Shown here: positions 12,401 through 27,400 of the stretch, piece by piece
How the letters are laid out: each line of letters starts with the position of its first letter
Numbering within the stretch: the first letter of the stretch is position 1
Translations under genes and position numbers: made by a program
Notes under the pieces: generated by a model
What the model was told of the DNA's origin: nothing
The model's database searches: none
Seen by the model: only the letters and a program-made list of their open reading frames with translations
NCBI GenBank assembly: GCA_034008185.1
Contig: CM067081.1
Location: 149,760,258-149,824,257, forward strand
Direction: 5' to 3'
Length of the DNA: 64,000 bases
From: Gorsachius magnificus
Taxonomy: Eukaryota; Chordata; Aves; Pelecaniformes; Ardeidae

Positions 12401-15400
12401 GTGGTGCCTCAGAGAGCTGCTTTGAGATCAGCAGAAACACCAGCCCCCGAGCTGGTGCTGTGGCTCAGAAGTGGCTGCAGGGCTGCTGCCTCGGCTGGGC
12501 TGGAAGAGCCCTCCCTGGCTCGGCGTCCGACACCCAGGGCACCCATGCAGAAACTGTGAAATTACACAAATCCCGATTTCTTTATCCTCAAGTTCTGTTG
12601 TTACTGGAAGTTTCAAGGTTTGCATATTTAGGCTGCTTCTGCCACGTCCTCAAAGGCTAAAAACCGACCTTCCCTTTTCCTGTTTTTTATGAAAGCAGAG
12701 AATCCCAAGTCATGGTGAACTTCAGGGCTTCACAAATGAGCAGATCCATGGGCAGCAGGGCTGGGTCTTCTACGAAACTGTGTCTGTGGCTGGCCTCTCC
12801 ACCGACTGCTCATCTTGCAGACCTGTCACCTCCTCAATAATAGCATCTTGCTGCTGAAGCTGCCCAACCGCACCTGCTAGTCAGAATTTAATATCACAGA
12901 CCCTTCCACCCCACCGGGTTGAAAAATGCTGAGGGCTGGAAGGAATAGGGGCACACACACAGCTACAGACACAATGCAAAACAGAAAGACCAGGATGACA
13001 TGCACCTCTTTTTTGGGGGAGGAAAATGGGGTAAAAATAAACCTCCCTGCTAAAATTACTATCTTCCCAAACTTCAGGTTTAGGTTCTCTCTTTCTACAG
13101 TAAAAGCTGAGGAGCCTGGAGAATGTTAGTTAATATAGCACAAAATGTCTCATACATAGAAGTTATAAAACCAGCAGCAGCAGATGGACATCGAGTTAAA
13201 TGTTGATTCAGAGATCCTCATACCTCAGGGAATGCGTTAGTCACTACAGCAGAACAGGAAAGCATCCCATGGGGTCCCTGTTTCTGGTTTCCTCTTTTAT
13301 TCTAGGCTTGCTAGAATAACTTTGATATGGGGCAATAAATCCCTGTCTCCTAGCAAATACCTGTATTCCTTTTTCTCTAAGAATGAAATGAAAGGATAAA
13401 AAGCTCTGGGTGTCAAAATAAGATGCAGAGCACAATGTCAAAAAAAAAGGGGGGGGGGGGGCAGGAGGGGCAGAAAGAAGCAGCAGCCTTGTTCTTATTG
13501 ACCTCAGCTGGTGCTAGATCACACTCAGTGATTAGAAATGAACGCCTCATTGCCAGTTAAGGAGTGATTAAAAAAGGCACCCACTGTCTTGTTATACTCC
13601 TTTTTTAGGCAGTGGAGAGAGGTGGAGTTCAGAGCAGAAGCCTTCTGTATGCTCCAAATCATCCCCTATAGCTGCATATCTGTCTTTATTTGCACGAGGG
13701 GAGCCTAAACAGGCTTTCCTAGGCTAAAGTTAGCTGTTGTGATTATTCCAGTACGGCCCAGAGCTCATCTCGATGTTGGTGTATTACTCTGCCGCAAAAG
13801 TGGTGCAATGCACTGGGAAATCAGGCCCTGAGGTTAAAGTCTGCTTAGGACTAGAAGAAATCTCCTGGAAGCCATAGGTAAGACTGAGCCCCGTAAATAA
13901 GTAGTGTATTCTGGTAAGTGGAGGAGGCCATTTATTCCATTAAATAAATCTCTCCTAAGTGAATCCTTGTTGACGGAACTGCGTGTAGGTGGAACTGCCT
14001 AATGTGAATCATGTAACAGATTTCTGATGAAGTGCTCTGTCAATTATGAGAGCCGTCTATTTTGATTTGGGTGGCTCGGTGTTCAGGCTGCTCTTCAACA
14101 TCCGTATGTTCTCCATGTGGTATTGCCATCATCAGTTATTTACAGGATGGCGCAAACACGAGTGCTGTTTCACAATGATGAGGTGCATAATCTACTCTGG
14201 CATCGTCGAGCCGTAGTATCTCTGCTGAGAGCAGTGAAACCAGCTGGCTCGTTAGTCTCTGCCCCACGCAGCTCCAGGAACTGAATCCAAAGGGTGAATC
14301 TTGACAACTTCTTTTAGGTCTGACACTTATTTATCTTCAGCAGTCTTGACGTTAGGTGTCTAGCCCTTCACCCCAGGCTCCGTCTGCAGTCAGTGAAGAC
14401 AAATAGGTGTCTGCAGAGTGATTTATTTCACTTTACTAACAACAGAGGAAACCAGGTGATATCTAAGACCAAATGTACCACTTTCACACCTCTAAAGTTA
14501 GGCGAGACAAACTCCACTCTGAGTTAAAATATAATGACCAAGACCAGCAGAACTCAGGGTTTCTCCTTGCTGAGGGATGTCCTAGGCAGAATGTCCAAGA
14601 GCAATGCTTGCCTCCTGCTTGTCTGGCTGCCAGTCTGGGGAGGAAGCATCATCATCCTCACTATAGTGGCTTAGAGAAATATGGTGGGGGAGTGTTCATA
14701 CTCCTGAAGATGGTGTTTTCCTTGTCTGAAGATGTAAGCGGTTCTGCTGACTTATTATTATTAACACTGATTTTCCTTTTCTCACACCCCTGCCCCCCCC
14801 CCCCCCCCTTTTTAGGGTGAAGTCTTGGGCAGATGCCTTTGGTGGGGAGCTGTATTCCATCGTGACAAAGTATTCAGGCTCTCTCCTGTTGCAGAAGGTA
14901 GGCAAAAGCTGTGAGGGTTCTCTTGGCTTCACATCATCTCTCCATGTAGCCCTCCAGGGTTTCCCCCTGGGGTGGAAGAAAGCAAAACATACAGGTCTCC
15001 AGCTAATTTTCAAAACCATGCAGGTTCATACCCATAAGCACAGTGATGCCCTGTGGCCATTCTCCATGAACTGGAGAGGGGGGGATCCACCTAATGCCCC
15101 TCCTGCTTTCATTAGCCATGGCCAAGCACCACTTAAATTATCCCATTTTTTTAAACATACTTTTTAATAGTACTCCTCATGTTTCCCCTCCATACTGACC
15201 CTTCACTCCTCCCTTCCTAAATGCTTATCAGTCCCTCTCCTCCTGCTCATCACATACCCGTTTGTTGTCACCCCATCATCCCCTCCTGCAGCTCTCCAGC
15301 TGGCACTCTGGTTTATTTCTGCTTCCTCATCTGGCTTCCTCCAGTCACTCATTGGTTCATTGAATTGTGCCTTTAAAACTCTGCTTTGGACAGGATCTCT

Positions 15401-18400
15401 GAGGCAGGTGCCCTGGAAGCTGCGATCTTCCACAGGTGCAGAGCTCTGCCTCCTTCATGCCTGGCTCGGTCACTCAACAGGCACTGCTGCGCTAAACTCT
15501 GCTGGCATTAGAAGGTGTAGCTCCAAGGGGCTTTAAATAAATGTTCCCATTTGCATCTGTAAAGATGTTTCCCTGTTACCTTCAATCCCTGAAGTCAGGG
15601 GTGAACAGCCGCTCCTCTTTCAGGCTTGGTGCACTCAGCACCTCCCAAGTGCTGCTCAGGGGGCCTGGTGGCTGCTGAGGACGATGCAGTCCCCTCTCCA
15701 CCTCATGTGGCTGCCCAGTTCCTCTTCTTTACTCTTTCTCCGATTCTTTTCTTCAACACAAGCCATATATTGCCTGTTAGGCCTTTTAGGTGTCTAATTT
15801 CTGTCTTCTGACTAGTAATAACACTCACATCCCAGCGCAAAAAGGGATCTGGATAGCATTTTACTTACCTTGCCCTCAGTTTTCCTGTCCCTGCAGCGCT
15901 GCTTTCTGTCTGGAGGAAGGGAGCGTCTCCTGTAGCATCACCTTTGCTAGGCTTGGCCAAGAAAGGCCTGCAGCATCCATCACAAAGGTCTATACTGACC
16001 ATCAGCTCTTCTTAGGAGGAATGTGCCGCTGTGCAATAAAAAGTTGTCAGCACCGCTATAGGTACTTCATGCCCTAATCATGAGGCAGCTGTGGTGTGAT
16101 AGCAATGCAGGCAAAAGTTTGGCCTTCAGCAGTTTTGATGATGTTTCTGCATTGCCTCTTCTTTTATGGAGCCCCCAAATGGTAGTGCCAGAGGCAAAGT
16201 GACATGCTACAGCATCTCTGGTGGGTGCTGGAGCTCCAATGGGCAGGAGATCCAGATTGCAGTCATCTGATAGTTGGGTACCTGTGTCTGATGCTGTATA
16301 GGTATTTGCTGTCCAGCAGAAAGTCTGCAGATACCAGCTTTTTCTGGAGGATGCTAAGGGTGTCACCTTCCTGTGTGAAGAAATACCACAGCCATTATGT
16401 ATTCTCCTTACTGCTTCAACACAGCCAACCTGTGCTGCTTCTGTGGCTACTTCTACTAACAGATTAAGGGGGTTCATGTTCCTTAAGGTCCAAAAATCAG
16501 TGGGAATAAGCAGAACAGGGATGTGCTTGAAAATACCAGTGTTGCAAATGTTAATAGTGGAGACCAAAGACAGCAGATGTAGCACTGAAGTGGGTATCAC
16601 AATAGCTGTGCTGTCTTGCCTGTCTGGAGGTGTTGCACCAGGTCATTTTACCTCCATCTGTCCACACTACATGTTTTGACTCTTTGGATCTTGATCTCTT
16701 TGGGATTGGGGTTATATGAGACCTGTAGATGCTACTATAGTGCCACTAAAAATGACAGTCATGGCAACCAGATTGTGAACAAAAGTTCACAAGTCTATCA
16801 GCTTTTGGTGTAATTCCCTCAAAGCAAAGAAAACTAATTTCTCATGGAAAAAAAGAAGCCTGAATGTAACCAAAACCAATCTAGCATTTGTGTCAAGGGG
16901 AGTCAAGGCAGAGCTATATTTCCCTTGTGGTCTGACAGCCTTATAAAATAATCACACTTGCCTGCCCCAGTCCACGTCCACACAGTTTTGTTCTTGGGGA
17001 GGGGAAGGTGTATGCTTCACTCTTGTACGTGTCGGGGCCTGGATGCAGCACAGACCAATTGTGCTTTGCATAGTCTCTGGACACCCCCGAGTGGGACACG
17101 GTGTCACCTGTGACTAGGAGCGAAAGCATCCTTCAGCAGGTCATTGTCACCACCTCCAGCAGGGGGTACAGATGAGCTTGACCCAGTCTTGCTCTGTTAA
17201 CGCTTCAGCAAAGGGTCATCTCCTAAATGGATGCCCTGCCCTAACTTTACTTAAGCAGTTTCAACAGCTCGCCCCTCAAGTCCCACTCCTTGAGCTCTTT
17301 CATTTCCCCTTATTCCCCTGGGACCAGGGAAATAGTCCCAGGGAAATGGGGGAGGACCAGCCAGCACCCACTTCTTCAGTCCTTCTTTCAGCCTCCCTTT
17401 CTTTAGCAAGCACTGGGTCAGACATCTTCTCACAAATCAGCATCTCAGAGCAGGGACCATCCTGGAGGTCCCCCTCTGCACCGCTGACACTTACAGGGCT
17501 GCGGAAGGACAGCTTTAGGAGGACGCAGATTAATCTTCTACTAATAGGCAACATTTTCATGCCCCATGAGATGTGCCTTGGCAGACCCTGAATAGCTTTA
17601 TGTAGATCACCACACTGGTCCAGATTGCAGGCAGGTCAAGCCTGGGGAGCCAAATGTTCCGAGTCTGGAAATCCAAACACATGTGCTCCCCAGGCACCTT
17701 TTTTTTTTTTTGGGGGGGGGGGGGGGAAATCAGGGCAAGCCTAGACGCAGACCAGCAGGAGGGTGGGGAGCAGGGGGGGGGGGGGAAACACCTTTTTCAC
17801 GTGAAATATTTCTGTGTGCGTTAGTATACGCAGACCAGCAGGAGGGTGGGGAGCACAGTGTAGAGGCCCAGAAAATTTTTTCTTCTGTGCTTGTTTAAGT
17901 TGATGGGCATTTTGCCTTTGAGGAAATACAAACTGAGAGATAACAGCACCTTTCAAATCTGACTTCATATCTCTCTTGTGCCTAATAGCCTTGAAGTAAC
18001 TAACTTATTGTTGCTTTGAGAGGCATAACTTTTCAGTTACTGAATGTTTTGCATGTAAACCTTCTCTTTAACATTTAGCATGATTTTCCTTTTGTGGCTT
18101 TGAGTTTGTTTGGGTTTCTTTGGGGATTTTTTGTTTGTTTCCCTCAGAAGAACCCTAACACCATGTTGCAAAGCCAATTTCTTACCAGGCTTTATTGTTC
18201 CCAGAGACCTGGTGAACCAGTAGATGCCTCTTGAATCCATGAAGGCAGGTTCTCACCCTGGAGCAGAGAGCTTTCAGAAAGCTCCTAGGTCTCTGTGCCA
18301 AGCACCCCAGATGTCATCAAACAAAACCTCACAGAGGTAGCAAAAGCCAAAGAGTGGCTTTGGTTTGATGGCTGAAGCACTCATTGTATTCTCTTAACCA

Positions 18401-21400
18401 TTATGCAGCAGAGGTGAAGATAAGCTTGCAGACTTGTCTGGCATATCATCCTGGCTCAGAGATGATGGATCTGTATTAAAATGCTGGCCAGGGTCTAGGA
18501 TAGCTGAGGGCAATATGGCTGGAACAAAGAGGCGAAGTTGAAAGGCTTAGTAGGAGGAGGGCAGTAGCATCTCCCAGAGCTAAGAACAGGATGCTTCAAC
18601 CCATGGCTCGTTGGGTCTGTTTGCCACAGCTCTGCTGCTGCAGTTGGCCAGGCAGTGGCCAAAGGCCTGGGGCCACTGATGGCAGCCACGGCGGGAGGAC
18701 ATCATGGTGGCTCTGGGCTTCTCAGGGCTTGCCTCTGAGTGACAGAAACACCATCAGCTTCAGCAGACTCAAAACTTAATTTTTCTTCTACCATGTTAAC
18801 GATGCATTATAAGCGTTTCTGAGAATTGCCTCCTGCTTCCTTCCATAGCTGCGGTGCCAATTGCCTTCCCAGGTGGATAGGGCTGAGAAAGGACAGCTGG
18901 GCTTGGCTCTGGCTATGTAATTACTAGAAAGCACTACAAATAACTACATGGCAAAGAACAGGCAAATTAAAGAAGTTCAGTCAAGACGTTTTCCTGGGTG
19001 AAGATGAAAGGAATGTCTTTCACACTCTTAATATAATTTCACTAGTGGTGAGTAATGCAACACTGTGTACTTCAATGGGCTACATTTCATGGAGGTGAGA
19101 ACAAGAAAATATATTTGGTGACATATCTCTATTCACAGATAAAACTTAGGATACTGAATCCTGGATCTTCCACTTCTAAATCACCACCCCCATCACTGCG
19201 GAAGGGGAATCTTAGTGAATTGCTCCTGCTGTTTTAAGGGAATACTGAGTACTAGATGAATATGAACAGATTTTCTGTTAGAGTTAACTTTTTGACCCTT
19301 TTTCAAGGTCAGACCCTTTCAGCCAGTTCTCCCAAGCCTGCAGCTGATTCCTGTTCTGTAAATTATAATGATCTCATAACCTGAACCCTAAACTCAGGTT
19401 GTGCTGGTTAATCTTCTTGGCTACAAGCACCTGTGGTGACATTTGCTGCATATTTTTAGTCTGGTAACAGTATTGAAATCACAGGTACTACTCCATTGCC
19501 CACCTTTGGGAACTCTTGCAGTGAATATTCTTTAATAGCAGGAGATTTTAGTGGCAGGAATACAGATACAAAATGGTTTGCTGGATCATTTGTAGGAAAA
19601 AATCTCAAAGGGGATCTGAGCTCAAACCTGGTGTATTCCTTGCAGCCAACTGAATTTTTGCAGAAGGTTTTGGGGTGGTTTTTTTTTTGTCTTCCCAGTG
19701 CTAGCTGGCTCCCGGGGCTGAGGTGTGTGTATGGTATTAGCAGACTGCTTGCAATTGTTCACGATTGCTTTTACCCTAATAACATCTACTTGTCAATGTG
19801 TCAAAAGCGCATTAAAAAATAACTGAGAGGTAACGAGCCCTGTTCTTTTTAATTCAAGATATGACCCAAGGTAACCGATGGCAGGTCACTTTGTAAAGTG
19901 CGTGCTTGCCCGTGCTGGTGCAGTCCCCCCCTTTGCTAGCTTTCCCAGGAGAGATTACCCTCCTCCTCCCCCCGAGGAGGGCCTGATTAAAGCCTAGCCT
20001 GGCAGAGATCACTTCCCTCCTGACAAAACCATGACATGGAGCTAAATGGGACAGGCACCAGCTGGGATGTGTGCTGCGGTCTCGTCAGCAGCCAGGGACC
20101 TCAGTCAGGGGGTGGTTGTCGTGCATCCCTCTTTCAGCAGCATGGTTATGCTAACCTTCGTGCTCAACCCGACCTCCTCCTCCTCCTCCTCCCCCGCCTG
20201 CCCCAGCTACCCAGCCGCAGCAGAGGGGATGTGAGGCCTGGCGTTTTTAATCCAGTAAAACCCTTGCTGTTAATCACGCCAGGCAGAACGAGCAGCCTGC
20301 CCACCATGCCTGCTGCAGGCTGGATGCTGCTGCTATTTCTGTCTGACCTCCTCAGCCTGCCCCATCCTCAAGGCATTTCTTACTCCGCCTGTGCTCAGAC
20401 GGTCAACGGTCAATGAGCTTCTTGAACAAAAGGAGCTCCACTAAAAGGAGCTCACCCTAAAGACATGCAAAACTCTTCCCTCCCCTCCACATACTTTCTT
20501 CTAATACAAAAGTGCCACTAAAGCCCCTGCTGTCCCCTTACCCTTTCACCGCCTCACTTTGTACCAGTGCAAGAAGTCCAGCTCTGGCTGAGATTGCTGC
20601 TATGGTGCTAATGCAACATGAAGATGGAGGGGATGTGCGTACACTGCAGGGAGAAATTATTATGAGGGACCAAGAAAATTCAATCTGTTGGCTTTGCACT
20701 TCCATGGAACACTCTCATTGCTGGGGAGATAAGGCTCCGACTCTTCTGAAATAGGTTAATCATGCTGTGTCCTTTTGCAGGTTTTTTTACTTTTTTTTTT
20801 TTTTTTTTCCCCCTGCCTATCTCTGTTAGCTTTGGGATTTTTTGAAAAGGAGAAATAAAGGCCATTGTATCCAGTCCTGAAAGGGCAGATATAGGGAGGC
20901 AGAATACAGTTACCCAGTTTGGGAGTACTCTCAGGTTTTCAATGCCTAGATTATATGAAATGGGGCCAGAAGAAACTGGTTATCCCTAAAGCTGTCAAAC
21001 CCAGATCTTCCTCCTTATGGCATATATCTCAGTGGAGGCAGCACTAAGTAGCCATGCTTGTAATTCCTAGTTTCTAGGCATCACTTCTGTGCTGTTCTTG
21101 GCCCAAAGCACACTCGTGCATGCTGAATAAGTAGCATCGTAACTGTCTTGCTGACCTTTCCTTGGTGGTCTCCCACCTAAGCACTGAGCAGACCCTTCTT
21201 GCTGCGGATCTGACAAGGTATCCTACAGATAGGATGGTGTTGTGGGAGGACAGGACATGCATTAGCATGACATCTCTCCCACTAGTGCCCCAGAGCACAT
21301 GTGACATAGGTGGCAATGTAATGACAGCATACAGCTCTGTTCCCCTGCCCATCCCTCTATCTTGAGTAAATTTCAGGTATGTGATGCATATAACGCTGTT

Positions 21401-24400
21401 ATGGATGAAAGCACGTGTATTTTAGGTTTTCAGAAGTCAGGCTTCTGCTTCTCTCCCTTATTTTCAGGCACCAATAGCTTCAGGTACATTGCTGTTTTCA
21501 ACAGCCACAAGCTCACAATTAGATCAGTTGCTTCTACCGAGTCAGAACATTTCGTGTTACGGTCAGTGATCTGCATGTGCCCAAATTCTGGGGTGAAAAG
21601 GGAGGAAAGGCAAAGATGGGAGAAGGTGGTAAATCAGACCAGTTCTTTCAACACATCTTTCTCGACCAAAGACAATACCCAGGTAACGATAATAGATTCA
21701 CGCCTCTCCTTATGAGCCTCCTGCTCAGCAGGATTTTCTGCTTTCCCTTGGGTAGAAATACAAAGATGTGGAGCCAACTCTGAAGATCAAAGAGGTGGAC
21801 GGCTTGGAGCTGGTGAAGAAGTTCTCGGAGCAGATGGAAAGCATGCTCCACAGGAAGGTTGAAGCTGTTGAGGTATGACCACGGAGGCTGTGGGAAGGAA
21901 GTGTCTCCCGTCAGCCCCAGAGCCATAGGCGCAGGCCTCCCACCTGTACCAGGAGTGTGTGGGCGCAGAGGTTGCATGAGGACTTCCTTGCCCAACCAAA
22001 TGTCTGCTGGTGCAGCTGGCTCGCTCTGAGCTTTAAGTAGACACTGGTGGGAGGATGTGGGCGTTCAGACAAGGGAATGCTGGCTTCTCCTTCAGCCCAA
22101 AGTAGGAAATAAGATAAAAACAAAGTCTAGGAATAAATATGAGGGAATGAACACTCTCTTAGCAGAAAAAAGGTTTGATCCTATAGCTGTTTAAAGAGAA
22201 AAAACCTCTCACAAGTGAAAATAAAGTTTGTCCTTGCATAATGCCCTCTGGGCCATTGAAAACTGGTAGCTTGTTTCAGCTCTGTGTGTGGCTCAAGGGA
22301 AATTCCTGCAGCCCCTGAACATGAGCTGCAAGGGAGGTGCTTGGATGTCAAGCTGTGTACATGGGGAAGCGTGGAGGAGGTGGCGAGAGGTCTTTAGCTG
22401 TTGCTGTATTGGATATCAGAGCAGGTAATCCTTATGGCCCCTCTTACTTCTTGCATCTAAGGATCTGCCACATTCCCTTATATTTACCCACCATGAAAAG
22501 CATATTTCTGTAGTCACAGGGCCTTGACTGTTTAAGGTGTCTAATGTGGAAAACTCATCCAGAAACACATCATTTGAATCTCAAACTGAAATGTGGCATA
22601 TTTAGACACAGAGCTTTGGCCCATAACATTAAATTCATAGGCAGACTTTGCCAATGTTTGGATTGTCTTATCCTTTGTGAAGGAACAAAAAGTAGTTTTG
22701 CCGAGACTGTCACTGAAAACATGTACGTGTTTAGCTGTATTCCTTCCCAGTCTGTACCAGTTGAGAATTAGCACCCTGAAGCATCGTATTGGAGAATACT
22801 AGTTGATTATATCGCCTTCCATAATGGTAAGAGCTTAGAAAGGGCCACGGCATCACTGAGCCCTTTACAAAATCGAGTCATGGTCTTTGTCTCAGTAACA
22901 ATATCAGACTGAGACTCCCACAAGGCCTTTGCCTTTGATGAGATACTGACATCAGGCTGGGCCTGAAATGCCTTTCCCATGGCTTTTTGGAAGGGTTCAC
23001 GGGAAATGAAATTAAATCTCTGGCTGTTGTTTCTCTAAATGGTTATGTTTCTGTTTGTATATGTCCTGTGATATCTAAGATTGCTCAGGGGTTTAGTAGG
23101 GACTCTGGAGTAAGTAGGTGTGAATATACTTGGCAATAAATAGCTGTGAATATACTACCAAGCTGTGAAGTTGCAGCACAGAATGACAGGTCAGCAGAAA
23201 AGGAGGGAAAGGGGGAATTTTGCAGCCCCATGACCCTGTGTTGTGGTGAAGTTGTGTGCCTTTTCACTAAGTGTGAGTGGCTGATGCAGCAGGAAGAGCT
23301 TCTGGAGGGCTTTCCACAGCACCCCCTCATCTTTCTTTCTGTGTGCTTGCATTAGAGGCTGGTGGAAGCAGCAGAAGATGCAGATCTGAACCATGAGTAC
23401 AACTCCTCACTGGAGGTAAGTTTATCCTGGTCAGGGACAAAATATGAGATGCACCCTCAGAGAGACTAGCCAAAAGGCAGGCCTAGCAGCACCCAGCCAC
23501 CTCAGGTTCCTGGACGGGTTGGGAGTTTCCTTGTCTTCAGGACACTCAGCTTGTCTAGAACCTACTGTGCGAAAGAGACTCCCTTGGCAGATCCCAAACC
23601 TAGTAACACCAAGGAGATTAATCCCTTTGGCTCAGGGCAGGGAAGGATTTGGGAAGACATTGTGTTGCATGATGTTATTGTCATTACATTTATTGCACAC
23701 CAATGTTGTCGTTATGTGACGCGTTAGTGCAAATTAGCTGGTGCTTTGTGGATTACCTGACTGGAAAATGAGCTAAAAATTGAGTGTGTATGAGCAATGA
23801 GGAGGATGCTGTTACAAATACCCACAGCAAACTGTTAATCCCAATAAGATGAGTTTCTCACCATCTTTCTCAACAGCTCCCTTCATCTTTTCTCTACCCT
23901 GCAGACACCCACTTGGTGGGACTTCCTGTTAGATGAAAGTTTGGTGCTGTCCAGGCAATTTGGATAATTGGCTTTCTGTTAGTAATTGCTTGTTGTAGCC
24001 AAGCTATGGGATTATTGCTGGTGAAGGGAACTGGAGTGAAAACTGATGAAGGAAGCCCACTGTCCACAGTAGAAGCACAGAGTGCTTAGCAGAAGTACTC
24101 GGCTGCAAGTACATCTCTCCATGCTGGGAAAGGGTGGGAATGAAAATGCTTCTTGAAATTGAGCTAGCTACCAATTTTGCCTGTCCTACCTCTTTATTTA
24201 AGAGGTTACAGTCATGCTAGTTGGGTCATAGAATCATAGAATTGTTTAGGTTGGAAAAGACCTCTAAGATCAAGTCCAACCATTAACCTAACACTGCCAA
24301 GTCCACCACAAAACCGTGTCCCTAAGCACCACATCTACATGTCCTGTAAACACTTCCAGGGATGGGGACTCAACTGCTTCCCTGGGCAGCCCGTTCCAAT

Positions 24401-27400
24401 GCTTGACAACCCTTTCAGTGAAGAAATTTTTCCTAATGTCCAATCTAAACCTCCCCTGGCACAACTTGAGGCCATTTCCTTTCATCCTATTGTTTGTTAC
24501 TTGGGAGAAGAGGTTGACACCCACCTCACTACAGCCTCCTTTCAGGCAGTTGTAGAGGGCAACAAGGTGTCCCCTCAGCCTCCTTTTCTCCAAGCTAAAC
24601 AACCCCAGTTCCCTCAGCTGCTCCTCGTAAGACTTGTGCTCCAGGCCCCTCACCAGCCTTGTTGCCCTCCTCTGGACACACTCCAGCACCTCAGTGTCTT
24701 TCATGTAGTGAGGGGCCCAAACTGAACACAGTATTCATGTCAGCTGCATTCACTGTAAGGGTCACGGGTGAGTTGAGGTACGTCACTCTCTTTGCACACA
24801 CAATTCACACCCCCTGAATACTGTTAGTGCTTGAACATAAATCCTTAAATAACCTCTGCCCTCAGATAAAGTCAACAAAAACATCTTAAAAACATCTGTT
24901 GTTCAAGGGTGAAGAGTGACCTGAAGATACTAAATTGACTGTAGATGCTAAATCCCCAGTGGCCTTCAGAGGGGGAAAGCTGCATTGTCTTTGAGCACTT
25001 TCTGCTCTGTCCTTTGCTCTTGATGTGTGCCTGCTGCATGGAGTGACAGAGCAAGGGGATAATCCTGGCTGGATGTACAGCAGGAGCTAACTCCAGTAAA
25101 TGACAGCTGTAGAGACAGGGCAAGTAAGGTCAGCGTTGGTGTGCCCTGTAGCAAACCTGGGAGCTGGACCTGCTGATACTCCACCTCTCTTGCTAGCCAC
25201 TTAAATACCTCTGAGGGACCCCAGGAGTCTGCCACTGTGTCCCTTTGCTCTCAGGTGGTTCTTCTGCTGCTGGTTAGGACCATGCTTTCAGCAATGTGGA
25301 CACCAGACAATAAGAAACTGGACAGAAACCATCATTTGGGCAGCTCGACACTTTTCAGTTGGTAATATCTTGTTTGCTGCTCATCTTGATCCTATTTGAA
25401 GCATGAATTCTCCAGATGTCTTGTTTTTTATGTTTTTAAAAGTGTTTTTTTCAGGCAGTATTGGTAATAGTCTGACTTAGTCCCTTTTTGCCTTTCTCTT
25501 TTCCATTGTCTTCATCAACAGTTTGATTACTACAACTCTCTCCTGATTAATGAGAAGGATGAAAATGACAATTATGTGGAGCTTGGAGATGAATTCATTT
25601 TGGAGCCAAATGAGCATTTCAGTAACCTGCTGGTGAATACAACATACAGTGATATCCAGCTCCCCACCAACGTCTACAACAAAGGTAATAGTTTCTACTG
25701 GCCTCTACTTTCTCACCACTAGTAGGTCACAGTGGAAACTACCAGTAATAACACTGAAAGAAAGGATGGGAATAGAAAAAAAATAACACAAAAGAAAACA
25801 GGGCCAGAAAGGTAGTGTCCCAAGGCACGGTCATGTCTGTGCTGTAGTCTGTCACTGTGACAGGGCTTAGGTATAATCTGCTCCTGGAAGACCTCTAATG
25901 ATGGGCAGTCGTCCATCTTAGGCAGGCAGTATGGTCTCTCAGGGTTCATCCACCCAACCAAAGATGCTGCAAAACAAACTGTGAAGTGAATTTATTGGCA
26001 ATTGCTACTCTGTACAAAGGGTCAGATCTATCAAGGTTTTTCCGTGTCAAGGATCTCATTGATTTCAGCTGAGAATTTAGACCTCAAGTACCTTTGTGTT
26101 ATGAGGCACTGACACCTTGCGGGGACACTCTTAACTCCCAGCGAGCATATCCATAGGGGGCTGGGGGTAATTCATAACTGCCACAGGGGCACGACTGTTC
26201 TGGGTTGTTTTCCATTCTCAGCAAGCCTTTGGCACTCGGGCAGCTGCAGGAGCCTAGGGAGGCACTGAGGCTCACATGGCCTCATCTGTGCCCAGACTGT
26301 GTCCTCTCTCCCTGCACATTCGCACCTCTCCAGGTATGCACCAGAAACTGGTCCATTTCCAGGCTGGTCAGCACACTGCCAAATCTGCAGGCTGAGGTAC
26401 CAGTTGCGACTCTCTGAAGTTTACTGCTCTTTTTCCAACATTCGAAGCTGCCTGAACGGGCTCCTTCCCTGCCTCCCCATCAGCTCTTCCCCTTGCATAT
26501 GGTTTGGCAAGGAAAAAAAAGTGCCATTACTTCTCTTGTCGATGGAGCTCATTTACAATCTTCAGGACCAGACGGGGCAGGCGCTGGTGACTGTGCTCAG
26601 AACTGCTATGCTATTCAGAGGGACAATGGAGTTCTCTTTCTCCCATGATTTTTAAATAAATTCCATCTGGTCTGACAGCCCCAGACACTGAAGTGTTGCT
26701 CACAACAGAGCCACCAGCAGAGCTGGCTGTGGGTAGCTACAGCAGAGCTACACAAAGTAGGCTGCTGCCGACAGCAGCTTAGAGAAAGAGGTGGCCAAAT
26801 GGTCGCTGTCAGGGACAACAGAGAGGCACTGCCCAGCTGGCTGATTTCTTGCCTGTACAGCTTGACACAAACCATCCAGCTGCTTTGGCCATGGTTCAGG
26901 ACGAGCAGGAGATGGAGGAAGAGGAGGAGGGCTGTTTCCATGCCTGGAGCTCCTCCCAGGAGCAGTGCCTGGCAGCACTCACTCCCCCTCTTGCAAACAC
27001 CAGCAAGCCTGACTCCACAGTTCTCCTGGTTCCCTTCCTGCATGAGTTACTTTGGCCTCATCTCTGGGGAGTCACAGATCAATTTTTCCCTTATTTTGAC
27101 CAAATCCGCCTTTAGTAAAGTGACTAAACAGGAAGTGGGAGGTCAAAGCCCCGTCCCTCTCAACATTAATATAGCTAATCTATGATGACCAGCTTCTTAC
27201 AATTCCCTGTTTCTTTTGCTGCTGCTCTGTTTGGTCTCCTGAGGGAATGAGTCAACACAGACACCAAATATACACTGCCTCGCATGAGTTCTTGCAAGTC
27301 TGCAACTTCCTATTGATTCTGATGAGATCAGGGGCAAGGGAGGACAGCTCAGGCTTTGTGAAAGAAAGGGCAGGCAGAGAAGAAAAGAAAGAATTGTTGG

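Noticed and set aside
16067..16600. 177-codon minus-strand open frame in intron 2
   Set aside because: No recognisable domain, no splice signals at its edges, and no retroelement signature I could confirm. It may be an old degraded repeat.
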